This document shows positions 1-8,936 of a stretch of DNA of 64,000 nt, piece after piece. Position 1 is the first letter of the stretch. Each line of letters starts with the position of its first letter. The notes below the pieces were generated by a model. The model saw nothing but the letters and a program-made list of their open reading frames with translations. It did not search any database and was not told the DNA's origin. The stretch lies in assembly GCA_050250815.1 (NCBI GenBank), contig JBFWNY010000006.1, positions 62,001 to 126,000 of the forward strand, given 5' to 3'. Both the position numbers and the translations under genes were made by a program. This DNA comes from JAEUMD01 sp050250815. Lineage in GTDB: Bacteria; Pseudomonadota; Alphaproteobacteria; Rhizobiales; Hyphomicrobiaceae.

Positions 1-38
1 AGGACACGATCGATCGCCAGGAAGGCGTGGCCGAGTAA
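1..38 (+). CDS. 3' end of a small symporter-associated membrane protein (DUF4212-like), partial
   Basis: Only the last 11 codons and the TAA stop are in the window; they read DTIDRQEGVAE. The assignment is by position: symporters of the VC_2705/acetate type are usually preceded by a short two-helix DUF4212 subunit whose gene ends a few bases before the symporter start, and here the next ATG follows 12 bases after the stop. The residues themselves are too few to prove the family. Confidence 0.4.
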   Translation, partial: DTIDRQEGVAE

Positions 39-95
39 GAGGGCGGACCAATGGCTCAAGCAAAAGAATATACGGTAGGAGGCAGCAGCTTCCTG

Positions 96-98
96 TAG
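96..98 (+). other. In-frame amber codon inside the symporter reading frame
   Basis: Reading from the ATG at 51 (41 codons upstream of 174, same frame), codon 16 is TAG. The codons on both sides are strongly GC-ending and encode residues typical of this symporter family, so the frame is conserved across the stop. A single change from AAG (giving FLKNLG) would explain it. No ATG, GTG or TTG lies between 99 and 173 in this frame. Confidence 0.8.
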
Positions 99-173
99 AA
101 CCTCGGCAAGATCTACGCGGTCTACACCGGTGGTTTCTTCGGGTTCGTCGCGGTTCTCGCGGTCCTCGAGCAG

Positions 174-2072
174 ATGGGCGTGCCCAACCGCTGGATCGGC
201 TACGGGTTCGTCTTCCTGACGATCGCGGTCTACGCCGTGATCGGCATCATGTCGCGCACGTCTGAAGTCGGTGAGTACTACGTCGCCGGCCGCTCCGTGC
301 CAGCCTTCTACAACGGCATGGCGACAGGTGCCGACTGGATGTCGGGCGCTTCGTTCGTCGGTATGGCCGGCACTCTGTTCCTGCTCGGCTACGACGGTCT
401 TGCCTTCGTGCTCGGCTGGACCGGCGGCTACGTGCTGGTGGCGGTGCTGATCGCGCCGTTCCTGCGCAAGTTCGGCGCCTACACGGTGCCCGACTTCTTC
501 GCCGCGCGTTATGGCGGCAACTTCGCCCGCCTGCTCGCCGTCATCGTTCTGATCTCGTGCTCGTTCACATACGTGACGGCGCAGATCTACGCGACCGGCA
601 TCATCGCCTCGCGCTTCCTCGACATCGACTTCACGGTCGCCGTCTACGTCGGTCTGCTGGGCATTCTGCTCTGCTCGATGCTCGGCGGCATGAAGGCAGT
701 GACCTGGACGCAGGTGGCCCAGTACATCGTGCTGATCGTCGCCTACCTGCTTCCCGTCGTCATCCTGTCGGCGAAGAAGTACGGCATCCCGGTCCCGCAG
801 CTCACCTACGGCCAGGCTCTCCAGGAAATCACCAACCTCGAGAACCAGATGGCGGCCAAGGGTCTTGCCGCCACGGTCAAGGATGCAGCGGGCAACGTGA
901 CGTTCGCCAAGCCGCACATCAAGCCGTTCACCGACTACGATCCGCTGAACTTCTTCGCGCTGATCTTCTGCCTCATGGTCGGCACGGCGTCTCTGCCGCA
1001 CATCCTGATGCGCTACTTCACGACCCCCTCGGTTCGTGACGCTCGCTCGTCGGTGGCGTGGTCGCTGTTCTTCATCTTCCTGCTGTACTTCACGGCGCCG
1101 GCCTATGCCGCGTTCTCCAAGCTCGAGGTCTACAGCCTCATCAACAAGGGAACGCAGCTCACCGACCTGCCGCAGTGGATGTACACGTACGGCAAGATCG
1201 GCCTCGTCAAGGTCTGCGGCGTCAACGTCCAGGTTGCTCAGGACGTGATCGCGGCATGCCAGAAGATCGCTGGTCATCCCGGCGTCCTTCGCATGCAGGA
1301 TCTGTCGATCAACACGGACGTGATCGTGCTCTCGACGCCCGAAATCGCGGGCATGCCTTACGTCATCGCCGGCCTGGTGGCCGCTGGTGGTCTTGCCGCC
1401 GCTCTGTCGACGGCCGACGGCCTGCTGCTTGCCATCGCCAACGCGCTGTCGCACGACATCTACTACAAGATGATCAGCCCGAACGCCTCCACGAAGACCC
1501 GTCTCGTGGTCGCGCGCATCCTGCTGCTCGTCGTTGCCGTGATCGCAGCGTACACGGCGTCGACGAAGCCCGCCGACATCTTGTCGATGGTGGCGTGGGC
1601 GTTCTCGCTGGCGGCCGCGGGCATCTTCCCGGCGCTCGCTCTGGGTGTCTGGTGGAAGCGCGCCAACTCGCCCGGTGCCGTCCTCGGCATGATCCTGGGC
1701 TTCGGCGTGACGCTCTACTACCTCGTGGGGACGCGCTATTTCGCGCCGTCGTTCTACGAGATGTGGAGCTTCCTATCGACGGCCAAGCCCGAGGCGGTGG
1801 CAAAGTTTGCCGAGCTCAAGGCGGCATGTGTGGCCGATGCCACCAAGTGCGCGGCCTTCGACAAGCATGCCCAGGGCATGGCGAACTGGTATGGCGTCAA
1901 GAACATCTCGGCGGCGCTGTTCGGCCTGCCGGTCGGGTTCCTGACGATCATCCTCGTCTCGCTGCTGACGCCTGCACCCTCTCGCGAGGTGCAGGACCTG
2001 GTCGACGCCACGCGTCGTCCGGCCGGCGGCACACTGATGCAGGAGAAGGGCGCCCTGGTAGGTGGCCACTAG
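174..2072 (+). CDS. Na+/solute symporter, acetate-symporter (VC_2705) type, N-terminus interrupted by an amber codon
   Basis: Polytopic membrane protein of the sodium:solute symporter family, expected to import acetate or another short carboxylate with Na+ across the inner membrane. The motif NGMATGADWMSGASFVGMAG (about residues 46-66 from this start) is characteristic of the ActP/VC_2705 branch, and a hydrophilic loop lies near residues 205-260. The ATG at 174 is the first usable start after an in-frame TAG at 96-98. The family normally begins upstream, and an ATG at 51 in the same frame gives MAQAKEYTVGGSSFL, then the TAG, then NLGKIYAVYTGGFFGF, which is recognisable first-helix sequence. 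Translation from 174 would lack that helix, so function is doubtful unless the stop is an error, is suppressed, or the helix is dispensable. A hairpin terminator follows. Family assignment is secure; substrate is not. Confidence 0.85.
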   Translation: MGVPNRWIGYGFVFLTIAVYAVIGIMSRTSEVGEYYVAGRSVPAFYNGMATGADWMSGASFVGMAGTLFLLGYDGLAFVLGWTGGYVLVAVLIAPFLRKFGAYTVPDFFAARYGGNFARLLAVIVLISCSFTYVTAQIYATGIIASRFLDIDFTVAVYVGLLGILLCSMLGGMKAVTWTQVAQYIVLIVAYLLPVVILSAKKYGIPVPQLTYGQALQEITNLENQMAAKGLAATVKDAAGNVTFAKPHIKPFTDYDPLNFFALIFCLMVGTASLPHILMRYFTTPSVRDARSSVAWSLFFIFLLYFTAPAYAAFSKLEVYSLINKGTQLTDLPQWMYTYGKIGLVKVCGVNVQVAQDVIAACQKIAGHPGVLRMQDLSINTDVIVLSTPEIAGMPYVIAGLVAAGGLAAALSTADGLLLAIANALSHDIYYKMISPNASTKTRLVVARILLLVVAVIAAYTASTKPADILSMVAWAFSLAAAGIFPALALGVWWKRANSPGAVLGMILGFGVTLYYLVGTRYFAPSFYEMWSFLSTAKPEAVAKFAELKAACVADATKCAAFDKHAQGMANWYGVKNISAALFGLPVGFLTIILVSLLTPAPSREVQDLVDATRRPAGGTLMQEKGALVGGH

Positions 2073-2101
2073 CCACCCCGCTCGCCGTCTGAAACGACAC
2101 C

Positions 2102-2130
2102 GGGGGTGGGGCCTTGCGCCCCACCCCCTT
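2102..2130 (+). terminator. Strong hairpin after the symporter
   Basis: An 11-bp perfect stem, GGGGGTGGGGC (2102-2112) with GCCCCACCCCC (2118-2128), closes a 5-base loop and is followed by TTCGTCT, a weak U-tract. It sits 30 bases after the symporter stop. A possible GTG start at 2106 for the next frame falls inside this stem, which argues against that start. Confidence 0.65.
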
Positions 2131-2177
2131 CGTCTGTCATCACCTGCCTCGACCCGCCAGTGCCAAGGAGCCTGATC

Positions 2178-2480
2178 GTGACGGCCAGCGAGAGTTTCGC
2201 CGCCTACTGGTGGTACCACATCCCCAACCTCGCCCTGGCCGCGCTGATATACACGCTCATCGGCCGTTACCTGCTCGAAATCCTGTTCGCCAAGAAGCAG
2301 GACGCCGTCATACTCACGGTGTTTCGCCAAGTCACCGATCCGATCGTCAATCTCGTCCGCCTGGTCACACCAGGGGTCGTGCCGCAGGGCCTCACGGTGG
2401 TCTTCGCCATGTTCTGGATGATGGCCGCGCGGCTGCTCTGGTTCCTCACCGCCGTCGCCTACGGCATGCGGCTCACCTGA
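2178..2480 (+). CDS. Small membrane protein, YggT-like
   Basis: A 100-residue protein with two hydrophobic segments (about residues 13-32 and 72-95) around a central stretch FRQVTDPIVNLVRLVTP that resembles the conserved RxxTDPxLxPxR region of YggT-family proteins. The GTG at 2178 is chosen because AAGGAG lies 7 bases upstream; the longer frame starting at 2106 would begin inside a terminator hairpin. The next gene starts 12 bases after the stop, so the two are probably cotranscribed. Function is unknown; YggT relatives have been tied to osmotic stress and envelope processes, but the likeness here is partial. Confidence 0.6.
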   Translation: MTASESFAAYWWYHIPNLALAALIYTLIGRYLLEILFAKKQDAVILTVFRQVTDPIVNLVRLVTPGVVPQGLTVVFAMFWMMAARLLWFLTAVAYGMRLT

Positions 2481-2492
2481 GGGGATACGCCG

Positions 2493-2846
2493 ATGACCGG
2501 CATCGACCAGAACGACCGCCAGAGCATGATGCAGCGTGACGTGACGCTTGTCGCGACCGCCGCCCTGTCGCTGCTCAACGGCATGCATTTCTCGCCCTGG
2601 TTCGATCCGGTCGCGATCCTGATCAGGCCGTTCGTGGCGGGAACCTTCCTGGGAACGCCGCTGGTGTTCCTCTACCTGACGTCGATATTCATCTCGGTGA
2701 TGACATTGCTGATCGGCGGCGTGCCAGCCGCCCTCTACGAGCGCTTCAAGGGCGACAAGGAAAGCACGCCGATGTCGCTCTACATCTGGCTGGCTGCCAC
2801 GCTGCTGCTTTCCGCGCAGGCGCTGCTTGCGGCCGCCAGCCGCTGA
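2493..2846 (+). CDS. Small membrane protein of unknown function
   Basis: 117 residues with a hydrophilic N-terminus and three or four hydrophobic segments (about residues 20-31, 50-77 and 95-114). No enzymatic motif is visible and I do not recognise the family. The start is supported by GAGGGGA just upstream of ATG 2493. It lies 12 bases after the YggT-like gene and precedes another small membrane protein and the DUF294 gene, so it belongs to a block of small membrane proteins between the symporter and the nucleotidyltransferase. Confidence 0.6.
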   Translation: MTGIDQNDRQSMMQRDVTLVATAALSLLNGMHFSPWFDPVAILIRPFVAGTFLGTPLVFLYLTSIFISVMTLLIGGVPAALYERFKGDKESTPMSLYIWLAATLLLSAQALLAAASR

Positions 2847-2995
2847 CCTCTGCGCGCCTATACTCCATTAGTACTGCGTGCGTCAGCCCTTGCCATCGGC
2901 GATGGTCAGGTAGACATTGGCCGGAAGCGTCGCGCCGCGCATCGCGTGCCGGACGTGGCGCAGGGCTTCATCGTGTCGGTGCGGGGCCGCCATCC

Positions 2996-3364
2996 ATGCT
3001 GCAACGGATCGAGGATCTGGCTTATTTCTCCGTCGCGCGCGGCTGTGGATTCGCGATGCTGGCCATCGCTACGACCATGATCGGCCTGTCATTCGATGCC
3101 CCTCAATCGCTGCAGACCGGGGCCGTACTCTCTCTGCTGACCTGCGTCGTGCTGCTCATCAAGGCGCTGCGGACGACGATCAAGCCCTACCATGCCACCG
3201 AGGTGTGGCTCATGCTCGCGCCCGCCGACCGCCCGCCCGATGCCATCGCCCAAAGGCTGATCGCGCGCTCGCTGCGCGAGGCCTACCTTCGCTTTGCATT
3301 GTACTTTGCCTACGGCGCACTGCTGCTGATCGGCCTGCGTATTCTCATAGCGCTGGCCGTCTGA
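2996..3364 (+). CDS. Small membrane protein of unknown function
   Basis: 122 residues. Two hydrophobic hairpin segments lie near residues 18-58, and another follows a charged central part (RPPDAIAQRLIARSLREAY) at about 98-120. I do not recognise the family. It is 57 bases upstream of the DUF294 gene on the same strand and probably shares a transcript with it. A longer overlapping frame runs through this region in another phase but has the composition of a shadow, so this frame is preferred. Confidence 0.55.
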   Translation: MLQRIEDLAYFSVARGCGFAMLAIATTMIGLSFDAPQSLQTGAVLSLLTCVVLLIKALRTTIKPYHATEVWLMLAPADRPPDAIAQRLIARSLREAYLRFALYFAYGALLLIGLRILIALAV

Positions 3365-3420
3365 GCGCGCGGTGGGGAGGACCGTTTGAACGTCCTTGGC
3401 CGGCCGACACAGCGGGTCCC

Positions 3421-4887
3421 ATGATGACCGCCCCTAAGCACCTGCCGAGCTGGAGCTTCAAGACCGCCGTCGCCGAGGTGCTTGCGTCTCCTGGCGCCGT
3501 GGTGGGCGAGGACGCGACTCTGGGCGACATTGCCAGCACCCTCGTTCGCGGAGCCGGGCAGGTTGCCGTGCAGCGCGCCGATGGCACCTTCGTCGCGCTC
3601 GTCGAGAGTGCGGATGCGCTCGATCTCCTGCTACGCGGGCATCCGCCTGGCACGCCGTTGGCACGGCTGTCGCTGAAGCGTCAGACGATGCTGGACGGCA
3701 GCGGCTCTGTGTTCGACGCGCTCGTGGCGCTCGCGCGCTCGGGTGCCCGCGCGCTGCCCGTGTCGGACGCCGACGGCCGCTTTGCCGGCGTCGCGTCGAT
3801 GGACGGCCTGTTGGTCAGGGCGCAGTCTGATGTCGTTGAACTTGCCTGTCTGGCGGCGTCGGGCGCGGACGGAATGAGCTTACGCGCCATGCGCGAGAAG
3901 CAGGCGGCACTTGCCGAACGCCTATCGGCGGCGGAGATTCCCGCCGATCAGATCCTGGCGGCGCTCACCGACATCAACAATGAGGTGCACCGGCAGGTGG
4001 CGCAGCGCGTTCTGGCCGAACTCGAGGCGGAAGGATGGGGGCGGCCGCCGGTGGCCTTCGCGCTCTTCACCATGGGATCGGGCGGGCGTGGCGAGAACTT
4101 CCTCGCGCCCGACCAGGACAACGGTCTCATCATCGCTGATCATGACGAGCGGGATCGGCGTGCGGTCGAGAGCTATTTCATCGCCTTTGCCGAGCAGGTG
4201 ACACGACGGTTGGCGGATGCCGGGTTGCCGCTGTGCCGGGGCAACATGATGGCGACGAGCCCGGTGTGGCGCAAATCCATGGCGGAATGGCGCAAGCAGA
4301 TTTCACTGTGGACCCGGCTTCGCGACCCGGTCCACCTGATGAATTGCGATACGCTCATCGATTTCAAGCATGTCTGTGGCGACGAGGCATTGAGTCGCGA
4401 GTTGCGCACGGTACTGCAGCAGGCGATCGCAACCGCTCCAGGATTCGTGCGTGCGCTTTACAGCATCGAGGAAAATCACGGCGTCGCTCTCGACTGGCTC
4501 GGGCGCATCGCGCTCGAGAAGGACGACGTGGGCCGCACAGACCTCACCAACATCAAGCTGCGCGGCACGCTGCCGCTGTTGGAGGGTACGCGCCTGCTGG
4601 CGGTCAAGGCGGGCGTGACCTCCACGTCGACGATTGAACGTCTGCGCCAGCTCGGAGAGAAGAGAATCATCGGCTCGGATCTTCTGGGCGACCTGATTGC
4701 GGCCTACCGCACGATCGCAGGCCTACTCCTGCACCAGCAGATCCGCAGTGTGCGATTGGGCCGGGAAGCCACCGACAGCATCGATGTCGCTGCACTGGAG
4801 CGCCGGGAACGCAAGGCGCTGCATGCGGCGATTCGAAGCGTAGGCCGGTTCCGCTCGGCACTGCCGTCGCTTCTTGAGCAGGCGTGA
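3421..4887 (+). CDS. CBS-domain DUF294 nucleotidyltransferase (GlnD-like)
   Basis: 488-residue cytoplasmic protein. Two CBS-like segments occupy about residues 10-140. A putative nucleotidyltransferase domain follows, with the signature MGSGGRGE and then DQDN near residues 216-232, which supplies the acidic metal ligands of the Pol-beta superfamily. The C-terminal DUF294_C part begins near residue 345. Such proteins resemble the uridylyltransferase half of GlnD and often sit beside acetate-type symporters, so a role in signalling or regulating carboxylate uptake is plausible but inferred. ATG 3421 is used because the region upstream in this frame lacks family likeness and overlaps the preceding gene; ATG 3424 is an alternative. 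The target of any nucleotidyl transfer is unknown. Confidence 0.85.
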   Translation: MMTAPKHLPSWSFKTAVAEVLASPGAVVGEDATLGDIASTLVRGAGQVAVQRADGTFVALVESADALDLLLRGHPPGTPLARLSLKRQTMLDGSGSVFDALVALARSGARALPVSDADGRFAGVASMDGLLVRAQSDVVELACLAASGADGMSLRAMREKQAALAERLSAAEIPADQILAALTDINNEVHRQVAQRVLAELEAEGWGRPPVAFALFTMGSGGRGENFLAPDQDNGLIIADHDERDRRAVESYFIAFAEQVTRRLADAGLPLCRGNMMATSPVWRKSMAEWRKQISLWTRLRDPVHLMNCDTLIDFKHVCGDEALSRELRTVLQQAIATAPGFVRALYSIEENHGVALDWLGRIALEKDDVGRTDLTNIKLRGTLPLLEGTRLLAVKAGVTSTSTIERLRQLGEKRIIGSDLLGDLIAAYRTIAGLLLHQQIRSVRLGREATDSIDVAALERRERKALHAAIRSVGRFRSALPSLLEQA

Positions 4888-5131
4888 AGCTGTTACTTGC
4901 GCAATCTGCTGCTTCCATGTGCAGAGGTTCGTCCTGCAAACGTTTCGTTGCCGGGATTTGCTGCTTCGTCGCCTCTCCCTGCGCTGTTCGGACACTCGTC
5001 TTCTCCACCATCGTCGTGCCATCGTTTGCAGAGAGATTCGAGTCAGTGCCTCAACGCGGGCGCAAGTGTGGTGTTCGATACGCGTAGGGCTGGGCCGCCT
5101 GACTGGGCCCGTGCTTGCAGATGGTGTGACG

Positions 5132-6385
5132 ATGCCATTCATTAGGTCATGTGCGCGGCAAGCAGGTCGCGACACGCGGCTGGACGTATTCCGCGGCTAT
5201 GCGCTGATCGTGATTTTCGCGGCGCACGTGCCATTCAACGCATTGGCGGTGCTGTCACCATCGAACTTCGGCTTCTCGGATGCGACCGAGATTTTCGTGT
5301 TCTGCTCCGGCATCGCCGCCGCGCTCGCCTACGGCTCGACGTTCGACAGGCATGGTGCGCTCGCAGGCACAATGCGGGTGGCGCTACGCTGTTGGCATCT
5401 CTACTGGATGCATGTCTGCGTGCTTCTGTCGGCGCTGGTACTTTTGATCCTGGCCGATGCGTGGTTGCCCGGTGGCGGACACTACGTATCGGAATCGCCG
5501 CTGGCGCCGTTGCTTGGCGCCGATGCGGCCCGCCATATCGTTGCGGCGATGACGCTCGGATTTCTGCCATCGCTGTTCAACATTCTGCCGATGTACATCG
5601 CGATCCTGGCGTTCGTACCGCTCGTCATGGCGGTCAGCCGGCTCGGTCGCTCCGCGGTCGCGATCGTCGTGCTCGCTCTCTGGCTTCTCGGCACCACGGG
5701 CACGGTGAGCTTCCACGCCGAGCCGGGCGGCCATGACACATGGTTCTTCAATCCGTTGGCCTGGCAGCTTGTATTCTTCATCGGGTTCGCGTTCGCGCGC
5801 GGCTGGCTGCCTGCGCCGCGGCGCGACTGGCGGGTAGCTGTGGTGGCGGCCGTCGTGCTCGTGGCGCTGGCTCCGCTCGCCTTCCCGCCTGCCGTCGACC
5901 ATTCGGCCCTGCTGCGCGTGGGCAACGAGGCGCTCTGGCCGCTCGTCGACAAGACCCACTTCCGTCCGCTGCGGCTCCTTCATTTCTTGTCGCTGGCTTA
6001 TCTCGTCTATTTCGCCTCGGGTGAGGGTGGACGGAACGTCAAGGGCGCGCTCGCGGGCGTGCTCGCACTACTCGGGCGTCAGGCGCTCGCGGTTTTTGCG
6101 GCCGGCATACTACTGTCGCTGGCGACCGGTCTGCTGCTCGATGTGGTCGGCCGGGCGCCGACCCTGGTGGTGCTGGCCAACGCGTTGAGCATTCTGACGC
6201 TCTTTGCCGTTGCGGCGACGAGCGAGGCCTTCAAAAATGCGCCCTGGACCGTTCGCGCAGCAGCCAAGACGTCGGTCCCGTCGGTCCCGCTCGCGACGGC
6301 AGCCGCAACGCCCTCCGAGACGGGCGACCGTGGTCTCTCCGAGGCGATCGTGCTGCGCGCCGAGGCTAATCCTGCAGCAGTCTGA
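5132..6385 (+). CDS. opgC: OpgC-domain membrane acyltransferase
   Basis: 417 residues with about ten membrane segments. The N-terminus RDTRLDVFRGYALI followed by FAAHVPF (residues 12-35) is the characteristic opening of OpgC proteins, which transfer succinyl groups onto periplasmic glucans from the membrane. The C-terminal 50 residues are hydrophilic and Ala/Thr-rich. ATG 5132 is preferred over the longer frame starting near 4874, whose first 86 codons overlap the end of the DUF294 gene and show no family likeness. The upstream gap of about 245 bases shows nothing I can name. No glucan synthase (opgG/H or ndvB) is in the window, so the acyl acceptor is not shown. Confidence 0.8.
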   Translation: MPFIRSCARQAGRDTRLDVFRGYALIVIFAAHVPFNALAVLSPSNFGFSDATEIFVFCSGIAAALAYGSTFDRHGALAGTMRVALRCWHLYWMHVCVLLSALVLLILADAWLPGGGHYVSESPLAPLLGADAARHIVAAMTLGFLPSLFNILPMYIAILAFVPLVMAVSRLGRSAVAIVVLALWLLGTTGTVSFHAEPGGHDTWFFNPLAWQLVFFIGFAFARGWLPAPRRDWRVAVVAAVVLVALAPLAFPPAVDHSALLRVGNEALWPLVDKTHFRPLRLLHFLSLAYLVYFASGEGGRNVKGALAGVLALLGRQALAVFAAGILLSLATGLLLDVVGRAPTLVVLANALSILTLFAVAATSEAFKNAPWTVRAAAKTSVPSVPLATAAATPSETGDRGLSEAIVLRAEANPAAV

Positions 6386-6541
6386 TTATGCCGCAGCAGA
6401 CGGATGTCGCCGAGCCCGGCTGGTCCGCCACTTTGCGGTAACCATGGCTGCAGGCTTCCCCTGGATACACGCTCTCGTTGACATGATGCTTCGAGCGAGG
6501 CAGCAAACCGGCTTACGTTGCTGCGGAAGGAAAGCGCTCGC

Positions 6542-8581
6542 ATGTGCGGCATTGCCGGCATCATCGATCTGAAGACCGGCCGCTCGGCGTCTGCCGCAGT
6601 CCTCAAGCGCATGGCCGATGCGATCGTCCACCGCGGCCCGGACGAGGAGGGCTACCTGCGCCGTCCTTCGCTGGGCTTCGCATCGCGCCGCCTCAGCATC
6701 GTCGGCCTCGCCGATGGTCAGCAGCCGATCTTCAACGAGGATCGCAGCGTCGCCGTCGTGTTCAATGGCGAGCTGTTCGACTACGTGGAGCGGCGCGATG
6801 AGCTCAAGGCGCGTGGCCACGTCTTCCGCACACATGCCGATACCGAGATCATTCCACACCTATGGGACGACCACCGTCACGGCATGATGGAGTACCTGCG
6901 CGGCCAGTTCGCCTTCGCGCTGCATGACGCCAGCCGCCACGAGATCGTGCTGGCCCGAGACCGGTTTGGCATATGTCCGCTCTACTGGGCCATCGCGGAG
7001 CGCGACGGCACGCAATGGCTGGTGTTCGGATCGGAGGTCAAGGCGATCCTGGCCTCCGGCCTTGTCGAGGCGCGAACAGATCGGCGCGGCATCGACACGC
7101 TGTTCAACTTCCTCGCCGTGCCGGGACCGGTGACGTGCTTTGACGGCGTCACCCTGCTCGAGCCAGGCTGCATGATCACGATTTCGCTCGGACGCACCGG
7201 CGAGCCTGCACGCGTCGAGCAACGGCGCTACTGGGGCATGGACTTCCCCGACGCCGGTCAGGAGGAGAAGGGCAGGAGCGAGGCGCGGATCGCCGATGGG
7301 CTGCAGGACGTGCTGCACGCCGCAGTCAAGCGGCGCCTGCGCGCTGACGTACCGGTGGTGTCATACCTCAGTGGAGGCGTCGACTCGAGCATGGTCGTCG
7401 CGCTCGCGCGCGACATCCTGGGCCGGACGCCGCCGACCTTCACCGTCAAGATCCTAGACGACGAACTCGACGAAACGGCCCAGGCCGCGGTGGTTTCCAG
7501 GCACCTCAAGGCCGAACCCTTCATCGTGCCCTGCGGCTCGCAGGACATCGTCAACTCCTACCAGTCGCTGGTCCTGGCCGCCGAGTCGCCCGTCACCGAC
7601 ACCTCGTGCACGGCGCTCATGATGCTGGCCTCGCGCGTGCGTGAGGAGGGTTTCAAGGTGGCGCTGACAGGGGAGGGTTCGGACGAGTGGCTCGCAGGCT
7701 ATCCCTGGTACAAGATCAACCGGCTTCTCACGACGGCCGGCACCTACAGTGCCGGTCTGCTCGACGCCTTCGGCCGCGCGCAGCTGGGCAAGTGGCTGGG
7801 CTTCGGCGATAACACGCAGCACTACCATCAGATGCTGATCGACTCGGCCGGTGGCCACAACGCCTTCCACGACTTCTACAGCCTGCTCAACGTCTCGCGG
7901 TTCCGCTTCTACAGCCGCGATATGATGGAGAGGCTCAAGGGCTTCGATCCCTACGCCGCTCTGCAACCCGATCTCGACCGCGTCCGTTCGTGGCATCCGC
8001 TGAACAAGGCGATCTACTGGGGCGGACGCCTGCACCTCGCCGGCCAGCTGTTGAGCTTCAAGGGCGACCGCATTGCGATGAGCCAGTCCGTGGAAGTGCG
8101 CTATCCCTTCCTCGACGAGGATGTGTTTGCCTACACCGCGGCGCTCGATCCGGACGTGAAGCTCAAGGGTATGCGCGAAAAGTACATTCTGCGCGTTCTG
8201 GCCGAGCGCTGGCTGCCCAAGGATGTGGCTTGGCGCAAGAAGGGCATGTTCCGGGCGCCGCTCGACGGCTTCTTCACAGAGACACGGCTGCCTTATGTCG
8301 ATGATCTGCTGAGCCGCCAGTCGCTGGAGCGAACGGGCTATTTCGATGCCGACGCCGTGCTCAGGTGGAAACGCGAATATGCAACGCTGCCGACCACGCT
8401 ATATAAGCGCAGCTCGATGGAGCTGGGGCTCGTGGCGGTTGTCGCGACCCAGCTGTGGCACCACACGTTCATCGAGCCGGTCCTCGCCGATCTCCCCGAC
8501 TGGAGGGCGCTCGCGGGAGTGCCGGCCGGACAACTCGACTTCTCGACCGAGCCCGTGGGTGATGCGGCACTTCCCGGGTAG
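6542..8581 (+). CDS. asnB: Asparagine synthase (glutamine-hydrolysing), AsnB type
   Basis: 679 residues. The start is fixed at ATG 6542 because Cys2 of MCGIAGI is the N-terminal nucleophile of the class II glutaminase domain (residues 2 to about 200, with HRGPDEEG and FNGELFDY). The ATP-pyrophosphatase motif SGGVDSS lies near residues 276-282 and heads the synthetase domain, which would make asparagine from aspartate, ATP and glutamine-derived ammonia. GGAAGG precedes the start. Relatives with this architecture also amidate sugars or peptides in capsule and osmolyte pathways. The neighbours (OpgC, an RDD-like protein and a GT2 enzyme) do not decide between asparagine supply and envelope modification. 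Confidence 0.85.
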   Translation: MCGIAGIIDLKTGRSASAAVLKRMADAIVHRGPDEEGYLRRPSLGFASRRLSIVGLADGQQPIFNEDRSVAVVFNGELFDYVERRDELKARGHVFRTHADTEIIPHLWDDHRHGMMEYLRGQFAFALHDASRHEIVLARDRFGICPLYWAIAERDGTQWLVFGSEVKAILASGLVEARTDRRGIDTLFNFLAVPGPVTCFDGVTLLEPGCMITISLGRTGEPARVEQRRYWGMDFPDAGQEEKGRSEARIADGLQDVLHAAVKRRLRADVPVVSYLSGGVDSSMVVALARDILGRTPPTFTVKILDDELDETAQAAVVSRHLKAEPFIVPCGSQDIVNSYQSLVLAAESPVTDTSCTALMMLASRVREEGFKVALTGEGSDEWLAGYPWYKINRLLTTAGTYSAGLLDAFGRAQLGKWLGFGDNTQHYHQMLIDSAGGHNAFHDFYSLLNVSRFRFYSRDMMERLKGFDPYAALQPDLDRVRSWHPLNKAIYWGGRLHLAGQLLSFKGDRIAMSQSVEVRYPFLDEDVFAYTAALDPDVKLKGMREKYILRVLAERWLPKDVAWRKKGMFRAPLDGFFTETRLPYVDDLLSRQSLERTGYFDADAVLRWKREYATLPTTLYKRSSMELGLVAVVATQLWHHTFIEPVLADLPDWRALAGVPAGQLDFSTEPVGDAALPG

Positions 8582-8590
8582 CGCGGTTGC

Positions 8591-8830
8591 TCAGCGGGTG
8601 CGCAGGATCTTCTGCCAGATCGTGCCGCCTGCCAGCCATCCGGCGGCGAAATAGGCGGCAACCAGGGCGAATAGCAGCAGCGCGGGCGCACCGTTGAGCT
8701 CGAACCCGCCCGCGGTGGTATTGCCGGTGAGCTTGGCGATCGCGTATCCGCCCAGCAGGAATACGGTCATGAAATCGAGGATCGCGGCCAGGATGCGCCG
8801 CCACCTCGGAACGTAGTCGCGTTTTGCCAT
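8591..8830 (-). CDS. Small RDD-like membrane protein
   Basis: 79 residues, with PRWRRILAAILDFMTVFLLG at the N-terminus, then a second hydrophobic segment and the ending GGTIWQKILRTR. The arginine pair, the aspartate in the first helix and the C-terminal GGT..K motif match a shortened RDD domain. GAGGAG lies 8 bases before ATG 8830. It converges with asnB, leaving about 10 bases between stops. Function is unknown; RDD proteins are loosely linked to transport or ion homeostasis. Confidence 0.65.
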   Translation of the reverse strand: MAKRDYVPRWRRILAAILDFMTVFLLGGYAIAKLTGNTTAGGFELNGAPALLLFALVAAYFAAGWLAGGTIWQKILRTR

Positions 8831-8936
8831 GCGAACAGCTCCTCTGCCTTGGCGATCCTAGGGCCAGTTGGGATCAAGTTGAAACGTGTCGATCGCCGTG
8901 GGCGTCTCGAAACTTCTGGATTAGTCAGCCGCAGGA

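Noticed and set aside
2106..2177. Longer N-terminus of the YggT-like protein from GTG 2106
   Set aside because: The start lies in the terminator hairpin of the symporter; GTG 2178 has a good AAGGAG site.
6542..8581. AsnB-like protein as the amidotransferase of the N-acetylglutaminylglutamine amide osmolyte pathway
   Set aside because: No adjacent GNAT-ATP-grasp partner gene; the neighbourhood does not support it.
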